DNA of 64,000 bases, taken from the NCBI GenBank assembly GCA_963745595.1, contig CAVUYB010000009.1, positions 69,020-133,019 of the forward strand, in the 5' to 3' direction. The position numbers and the translations under genes were made by a program. The notes beneath the pieces are model-generated. The model ran no database searches. It saw only the letters and a program-made list of their open reading frames with translations, and was not told where the DNA came from. This document shows, one piece after another, positions 58,917 through 64,000 of the stretch (position 1 is its first letter; each line of letters starts with the position of its first letter). The stretch comes from DASZUK01 sp963745595 (GTDB taxonomy: Bacteria > Actinomycetota > Acidimicrobiia > Acidimicrobiales > RAAP-2).

Positions 58917-61511
58917 ATGGGCGACGACGTGCTGGGCTTCGGCGAGATCGATCAGACGCAGGTCGCGCTGGTCGGCGGCAAGGGTGCGCAACTCGGGGAG
59001 CTTTCTCGCCTCGAGGGCATCCTCGTGCCGGCTGGCTTCTGCATCACGACGAACGCCTTCCGGCGGACGATGGCGAACGTGCCATCGATGGCCGAACAAC
59101 TCGACCGGTTGTCGCACCTAAGCCCTGATGATCGTGATGCGATCCGCTCACTCAGCGCGGACATCCGCCGGACCATCGAGCAGGTCGGTGTGGCCGACGA
59201 TCTGGGGGCGGCCATCACCCGCTCGGTCGTCGGCCTCGGCGAGCCCGCGGCCTACGCCGTCCGGTCCAGTGCAACGACGGAGGATCTGCCGACGGCCTCT
59301 TTCGCCGGTCAGCAAGACACGTACCTCAACGTGGTGGGATCGGTGGCCATCCTCCAGCAGGTCAGTCGGTGCTGGGCCTCACTGTTCAGCGAGCGGGCCG
59401 TGACCTACCGACGGCAAAACGGCTTCGACGATCGGCTGGCCCAGATGGCGGTGGTCGTACAGCAGATGGTCTTCCCGCAGGCGGCCGGCGTTCTCTTCAC
59501 GGCCGATCCCGTGACGTCGAACCGAAAGGTCGTGTGCGTCGAGGCCAGCTTCGGCCTCGGCGAGGCCCTGGTCTCCGGCTTGGTGAACCCCGACAGCTAC
59601 CAGGTGCGGGGCGGTGAGATCGTCGCCAAGAAGGTGGCCGCCAAAGTACTCGCCACCGAAGCCTCGCCGGCCGGTGGAACGCAGACGCTGGCGATCGAGC
59701 CGGCGCGGTACGAGGAGCCGGCACTGACCGATGCGCAGATCGTCCGGTTGGCCCAGCTAGGGCGGCGGATCGAGGCGCACTTCGGTCGACCGCAGGACAT
59801 CGAATGGTGTCTGGACGAGGACGGGTTCCACATCGTCCAGAGCCGGCCGATCACCACGTTGTTCCCAATCCCTGAGGTCGACGACTCCGAGAACCACGTC
59901 TACATCTCCGTGGGTCATCAGCAGATGATGACCGATGCCATGAAGCCCCTGGGACTCTCCTTTTGGCAGATGACGACGCCGCGGCCCATGGCCGAAGCCG
60001 GCGGCCGACTGTTCGTCGACGTCGCTCCGGCACTTGGTTCGTCCGCCGCGCGCGCCGCCCTTCTGAGCAACGTCGGGAGGTCCGATCCGCTGATCGGGGA
60101 TGCGCTGCGAACAATCCTCCGACGCGGCGACTTCATCCCGACGCTCCCGGACCCGGGCCCGAGCGCGACGCCGGCGGTTGATGCCCCTGATCCGATCGAG
60201 ACCGATCCGGCCATCGTCGTCGATCTGATCGAACGTACCGATTCCTCGGTCGCGACCTTGCAACGAGAGATCCGCAATAAATCCGGATCCGCGCTGCTCG
60301 ACTTCATCTTGGCCGACATCTCAGAGCTCAGACGGATCCTTTTCGATCCACGGAGTCATCAGGTCTTCATGTCGGCCATGGAGGCCACGTGGTGGCTGAA
60401 CGAGCAGCTCGAGGCCTGGCTCGGCGAGACGAACGCCGCCGACACGCTCACGCAGTCCGTCCCCCACAACGTCACCTCCGAGATGGGGCTGGCCCTTCTG
60501 GACGTCGCCGACATAATCCGGCCACATCCAGAGGTGGTGGCATTTCTGCAGGAAGTCGAGGACGAGGATTTCCTCGACGAGCTCCCCGCGCTCGAAGGCG
60601 GCCAAGAAGCCCGAGACGCCATTCGGACCTACCTCGAGAAGTACGGCATGCGTTGCGTCGGTGAGATCGACATCACGAGGCCGCGGTGGAGCGAACGCCC
60701 CACCACGCTGGTGTCCCTGATACTCGGCAACATCAAGAACGCTCAGCCGGGTGCCGGAGAACGCCGTTTCGAGCAAGGGCGGCAGGAGGCTCGGGCGAAA
60801 GAGCAGGAACTGCTGGCGCGGCTGCGGGAGTTGCCGGACGGCGAGCGCAAGGCCGACGAAACCAAGCAGAAGGTCGATCGGGTCCGGACCTTCATCGGGT
60901 ATCGGGAGTACCCGAAGTACGGGATGGTCAGCCGGTACTTCGTCTACAAGCAAGCCATGCTGGGCGAGGCCGACCGCCTCGTGCACGCCGGTGTCCTGGG
61001 CGAGAAGGAGGACATCTTCTATCTCCGGTTCGAGGAACTACACGAGATGGTGCGAGCGCGCCGCTCGGATGACCAGCTCATCCAGCAGCGCAAAGACGCG
61101 TACGCGTCGTATGAAGCCCTTACGCCGCCCCGGGTGTTCACGTCGGACGGCGAGGTCGTGACCGGAACATATGCCCGCGTCGACGTCCCAGCCGGCGCCC
61201 TCGTCGGCCTACCCGTCTCGGCCGGGACCATCGAGGGTCGGGCTCGTGTCGTTCACGACGTGGGTGAAGCCGATCTCGACGCGGGCGACATCCTGGTGAC
61301 CGCGTACACGGATCCGGGCTGGACTCCCGCATTCCTGGCGGCCGCCGGCCTGGTGACGGAGGTCGGCGGCCTGATGACCCACGGCGCCGTGATTGCCCGC
61401 GAATACGGCCTACCGGCCGTCGTGGGCGTAGAGGGGGCCACCCGGCTGATCCGAGATCGACAACAGATCCGCGTCAACGGCACGCAGGGCTACGTCGAGA
61501 TCCTGTCGTAG
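58917..61511 (+). CDS. rph: Rifampin phosphotransferase (Rph)
   Basis: Transfers the beta-phosphate of ATP to rifampin, inactivating it. The 864-residue length agrees with the family. An N-terminal ATP-binding domain (VALVGGKGAQLGELSRLEGI, AYAVRSSATTEDLPTASFAG, VLFTADPVTSNRKVVCVEAS, IEWCLDEDGFHIVQSRPITT) is followed by a rifampin-binding middle domain (SVGHQQMMTDAMKPLGLSFW) and the C-terminal swivelling His domain LVTEVGGLMTHGAVIAREYG (His about 822). Related enzymes are PEP synthases, but the two-domain swap and middle domain are diagnostic. The stop is followed within two bases by an IS3 remnant. Confidence 0.92.
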   Translation: MGDDVLGFGEIDQTQVALVGGKGAQLGELSRLEGILVPAGFCITTNAFRRTMANVPSMAEQLDRLSHLSPDDRDAIRSLSADIRRTIEQVGVADDLGAAITRSVVGLGEPAAYAVRSSATTEDLPTASFAGQQDTYLNVVGSVAILQQVSRCWASLFSERAVTYRRQNGFDDRLAQMAVVVQQMVFPQAAGVLFTADPVTSNRKVVCVEASFGLGEALVSGLVNPDSYQVRGGEIVAKKVAAKVLATEASPAGGTQTLAIEPARYEEPALTDAQIVRLAQLGRRIEAHFGRPQDIEWCLDEDGFHIVQSRPITTLFPIPEVDDSENHVYISVGHQQMMTDAMKPLGLSFWQMTTPRPMAEAGGRLFVDVAPALGSSAARAALLSNVGRSDPLIGDALRTILRRGDFIPTLPDPGPSATPAVDAPDPIETDPAIVVDLIERTDSSVATLQREIRNKSGSALLDFILADISELRRILFDPRSHQVFMSAMEATWWLNEQLEAWLGETNAADTLTQSVPHNVTSEMGLALLDVADIIRPHPEVVAFLQEVEDEDFLDELPALEGGQEARDAIRTYLEKYGMRCVGEIDITRPRWSERPTTLVSLILGNIKNAQPGAGERRFEQGRQEARAKEQELLARLRELPDGERKADETKQKVDRVRTFIGYREYPKYGMVSRYFVYKQAMLGEADRLVHAGVLGEKEDIFYLRFEELHEMVRARRSDDQLIQQRKDAYASYEALTPPRVFTSDGEVVTGTYARVDVPAGALVGLPVSAGTIEGRARVVHDVGEADLDAGDILVTAYTDPGWTPAFLAAAGLVTEVGGLMTHGAVIAREYGLPAVVGVEGATRLIRDRQQIRVNGTQGYVEILS

Positions 61512-61512
61512 C

Positions 61513-62400
61513 TCCAGTAGTCGGCGGTCAACGAGGCAGGCTTCGCGACGTCCATGAGGGCGGCGCCGATGCGTCGAGACGGTCGGTGTAGGCGATCGAG
61601 TGTATTGACTCCGGCGTCGGAGTGGCATATGAGCCAGCCAACGGCGTGCGCGTCGACTCCAGGCGGCCATGATCACGCGTCGATGACCAGGTGGGCGCTC
61701 ATGGACGGCGACTTTCCAGCCGACGATCCGCCGGGAGAACACGTCGGTGATGAACGCCACGTAGATGACCCCCGACCACGTGAGCAGTAGGTGAAGTCGG
61801 CGACCCACTTGCGGTTCGGGCCGGTCGCGGTGAAGTCCCGCTTAGGAGATCGGGCGCCCGCAGGCTGTCTCGTCGATGTGGTGGTGAAGTGCTTCTTGGC
61901 CCGACTGGCGCCTCGGATGCCCGGCGCTGCGCATCAGTCGTGCCACCTGGTCCCGGCCGACGTCATGGCCGGCCTTGCGGGCCGCGGTGGTCAGCTTGCG
62001 CCGCCCATAGACCGAGTAGTTGCGCTTCCAAATAGTGCGATCAGGATCGGAATCAGCTCGGCGTCGCGGACGGCCCTAGCCGACGGGCGGCCGGGACTTG
62101 GCCGAGTAGTAGGTAGAAGGGGCGACCTCGAGGATTTCGCAGATCGGCTCGACCCCCCATCGACGCCACCGGTCGTGTTGTCGCGGTGGGCGTCGATGAA
62201 GCGGACTACTTCTTCGGACGACCGTCGAGCTCGGTCGCGAAGAAAACCGAAGCCGCCTTCAATATGTCATTCGCCGGCGCAGATCACGGACCTCGCGCTC
62301 GAACTCGGCGATCCGGGCGCGTGCGCGGTCTGAATCCCCGGCTTCTGGCCGGTGTCGATCTCAGCCTGCTTAGCCAGCCTCGCACGACTCGGCCCGACCC
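61513..62400 (-). mobile_element. Decayed IS3-family insertion sequence (orfA/orfB)
   Basis: Translation of the minus strand gives pieces in several frames: LAKQAEIDTGQKPG, RIAEFEREVRDLRRAND and ILKAASVFFATELDGRPKK-stop (orfA), then FIDAHRD, PTYYSAKSRPPSARAVRDAE, KRNYSVYGRRKLTTAARKAG, KRDFTATGPNRKWVADFTY, and LLTWSGVIYVAFITDVFSRR (DDE catalytic core, orfB). Multiple frameshifts and truncated ends show it is inactive. The 3' end stops at the DYWSYD region, right at the rph stop. Terminal repeats were not found. This explains the gene-free interval 61.5-62.4 kb. Confidence 0.8.
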
Positions 62401-62605
62401 GAGCTGCCGGCGACCGGACACCCCGAGCTCCCCCTCCCCCGCATGGTGGTGAGTGCCGACGGTACGGGATCGTGGGTTCCCGCCCCACCCGAACGGGGTG
62501 ACGGAGGCAAGGTTCCCGTCAACGCGGGTCCCGGCACTTTCGACGAGCTGACCGATAGGCTTCGCCGCTGTGCCCAGACCGGGCCATCGGGGAGGTCGGC
62601 GAGCG

Positions 62606-63451
62606 GTGACATACGGGAACACAATCGGCGGGCGATCCGGCAGATCCCTTGGCGGATCCGGACTCGGCGGGATCGGGCAGCAGGCGACGCCCCTCCACGT
62701 CCACGCCTCGCAGGCGGCCGGCGGCATCATCGACACCGGCCTGCTCGTCACCCTGCTGCTCAGCCTGTTGGGGCTGGTAACCATCCTGACGGTGGTCGGG
62801 GTGCTGGTGATCGTGATCGTGTCCAACCGGGCCGACCCGGACCCGACCGGCCGACGGCCGCTGTCGGTATACCTGTTCGGCATCTCGTTCGTCACCCTGC
62901 TGACGGCCGTGGTGGGGTCGGTGGCGGTCGTGGAGTCGCTGGTGTCGCTGATCGGATCCAGCGGGCCGGGGGCCGGCAACGCAGTGGCCCGGGGAGCGGT
63001 GCTGGGTGGGCTGATCACGGTGGTGAGCGTGGCGGTGTTGGTGGTGCACCTGCGGCGGGGCCTGCGGTTCGCCGTGGCCGACGGCACGGCGGGGCCGTCG
63101 CAGCGGATCGCCCGTAGCTACGTGGCCGCGGTGGCGTTCGTCTCGGTGCTGATGCTGCTGCTGTCGGCCATCGTCGGGGTGTATCTGGTGTTCGTGCTGG
63201 CCGGCCCCGGGGTGTTCGGGTTCGGGGTCAGCCGGACCCTGGCCGGCGAGGCCCTGATCGTCACCGCCTACGTGGCGGTGGTGGCGTTGCTGATCCTGAT
63301 GACGCACCGCAACCTGGTGTCGCCGGGACTGCGGTTCCTGAAGGAGCCGAGCCCGTGGGCACCATCGGCCACTCCCCCCGCACCGCCGGCTCCCGCCGCC
63401 CCCGTGACTCCCCCCGCACCGCCGGCACCGCCGGCACCGCCGCCGTCGTAG
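62606..63451 (+). CDS. Polytopic membrane protein with Pro-rich tail, function unknown
   Basis: A 281-residue protein starting at GTG with GGGAGG upstream. A Gly-rich N-terminus is followed by about five helices (LLVTLLLSLLGLVTILTVV, VYLFGISFVTLLTAVVGSV, GGLITVVSVAVLVVHLR, YVAAVAFVSVLMLLLSAIV, ALIVTAYVAVVALLILM) and a C-terminal P-A-P tail. The pattern resembles acidimicrobial DUF5671-type proteins, but I do not assign a family. A role in the envelope is likely. Confidence 0.65.
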   Translation: MTYGNTIGGRSGRSLGGSGLGGIGQQATPLHVHASQAAGGIIDTGLLVTLLLSLLGLVTILTVVGVLVIVIVSNRADPDPTGRRPLSVYLFGISFVTLLTAVVGSVAVVESLVSLIGSSGPGAGNAVARGAVLGGLITVVSVAVLVVHLRRGLRFAVADGTAGPSQRIARSYVAAVAFVSVLMLLLSAIVGVYLVFVLAGPGVFGFGVSRTLAGEALIVTAYVAVVALLILMTHRNLVSPGLRFLKEPSPWAPSATPPAPPAPAAPVTPPAPPAPPAPPPS

Positions 63452-63636
63452 CGGTCGACTTACTGCGCCGGAAGATCCGGGAGAACAAGCGGCGCGTCGT
63501 CGACATCCGCCTCCAAGGCCTCGATGGCTTGACGGTGGTCGAGAAGGACCTGGAGGACGATCGCCGTGCTCGCGTCGCCAACCCGAGGCAAGATGACCTT
63601 CGGCGGTGGGGCGGAGAAACCCGAAGGAATGAACCG
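63452..63636. other. Intergenic 185 bp without recognisable gene
   Basis: Between the membrane protein and the MBL gene. The minus frame can be read as ASTAIVLQVLLDHRQAIEAL but lacks a start, Shine-Dalgarno or known homology and continues antisense into the MBL gene, so I do not call it. Confidence 0.6.
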
Positions 63637-64000
63637 ATGCTGAATCAGGTGGCCGACGGCGTCTGGGTCCGGCAGAGCGCGTGGGTCTCGAGCAATGCCA
63701 TCGCGGTGCGCGGGGAGAGTGGGTTGATCCTGATCGATCCCGGCATCGACGGTTCCGATCTGAACCAGCTCGCGGATGACCTGGACCGGCTCGGCATTCC
63801 GGTGGTCGCCGGGTTCTCCACCCATCCCCACTGGGACCACCTGCTCTGGCATACCCGGTTCGGCGACGTGCCGCGCTACGCCACCCCCGCCGGCGCCCAC
63901 GCGGCCAGTGAAGCCCGAGAGCGGGGGCAGAGAATGGCCGCGGAGAGCGCGTCGGACATCCCTCTCGAGCTGTTCGGGCTCGTCACCCCGCTGCCCGCGG
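63637..64000 (+). CDS. Metallo-beta-lactamase-fold hydrolase (3' end outside window)
   Basis: The first 121 residues of an MBL-fold enzyme: VADGVWVRQSAWVSSNAIAV, SGLILIDPGIDGSDLNQLAD, and the metal motif in VVAGFSTHPHWDHLLWHTRF (H-x-H-x-D-H). Substrate cannot be told from this part. GAAGGAA is just before the ATG. The gene runs off the window end. Confidence 0.88.
   Translation, partial: MLNQVADGVWVRQSAWVSSNAIAVRGESGLILIDPGIDGSDLNQLADDLDRLGIPVVAGFSTHPHWDHLLWHTRFGDVPRYATPAGAHAASEARERGQRMAAESASDIPLELFGLVTPLPA

Noticed and set aside
63460..63900. Minus-strand ORF of 146 residues at the window end
   Set aside because: Mostly antisense to the MBL-fold gene, which has the H-x-H-x-D-H motif and a ribosome-binding site.
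1..64000. tRNA, rRNA or riboswitch genes
   Set aside because: No cloverleaf, rRNA core or conserved aptamer could be recognised by eye; a covariance-model scan would be needed to exclude small RNAs.

Overview
The window is about 70% G+C, gene-dense DNA from a high-G+C Gram-positive bacterium, most likely a member of the Acidimicrobiia (Actinomycetota). The pointers are 42-residue repeats of the type W-F-V-A-A-D-G-G-I-F-A-Y-G-D-A, which I know mainly from acidimicrobial secreted proteins; a mycofactocin-type SDR; a relative of the mycothiol-linked protein Rv2466c; LLM-class and F420/PPOX-type oxidoreductases; and many genes whose only visible start signal is a TANNNT hexamer 6-10 nt before the start codon (leaderless transcripts). 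The lineage is inferred; no rRNA or tRNA gene is present.

Layout. 1-3.8 kb: a System I cytochrome c maturation operon, ccdA-ccmABCD-ccmE, on the minus strand. 3.8-11.3 kb: GDP-mannose dehydratase and a divergent glycosyltransferase, a TetR regulator, an HTH gene convergent with a Gp49/HigB-like toxin gene, a low-molecular-weight phosphatase, a large flippase-like membrane protein and vapBC. 11.3-25.4 kb: a catabolic island (class II aldolase, FadR-type regulator, CocE hydrolase, LLM oxidoreductase, alpha/beta hydrolase, EthD protein, mycofactocin SDR, amidohydrolase, acyl-CoA ligase, dienelactone hydrolase, D-aminoacylase-type hydrolase, acyl-CoA dehydrogenase). 25.5-30.4 kb: cold-shock protein, cysS and valS back to back, and a VOC protein. 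30.6-36.3 kb: a SigB/SigF-type partner-switching module, a fatty-acid desaturase diverging from a PaaX-like regulator, an enoyl-CoA hydratase, and an ArsR-SRPBCC pair. 36.4-41.5 kb: a redox module resembling methylamine-dehydrogenase maturation (MauD-like, unknown, MauE-like, a Cys-rich MauA-like domain fused to propeller-like repeats, and a CcdA-like membrane protein). 41.4-56.8 kb: housekeeping and small-metabolism genes, including an ECF41-type sigma factor, pgeF, an AlkA-like glycosylase, a 5'-3' exonuclease and a YtrA-type ABC operon. 57-64 kb: a DEAD-box helicase, a rifampin phosphotransferase behind an RAE-like element, a decayed IS3-family element, a membrane protein, and the start of a metallo-beta-lactamase-fold gene.

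Assembly quality matters here. About two dozen reading-frame breaks were traced, many in essential or conserved genes (cysS, valS, cspA, ccm genes). In nearly every one, coding resumes after exactly one extra base. This is the signature of insertion-biased long-read error, not of pseudogenes, and it also explains an apparent hydrolase-LLM fusion. Coordinates of broken genes below span the reconstructed gene.

Most interesting biology: (1) the Mau-like module with its Tat-exported, Cys-rich fusion protein; (2) an RAE-like palindrome before rph; (3) a back-to-back cysS/valS promoter with one near-palindromic -10 element read on both strands; (4) 15-bp minisatellites encoding pentapeptides in four unrelated genes; (5) a convergent, overlapping HTH/toxin pair with a perfect 22-bp AT-rich palindrome at the HTH promoter.
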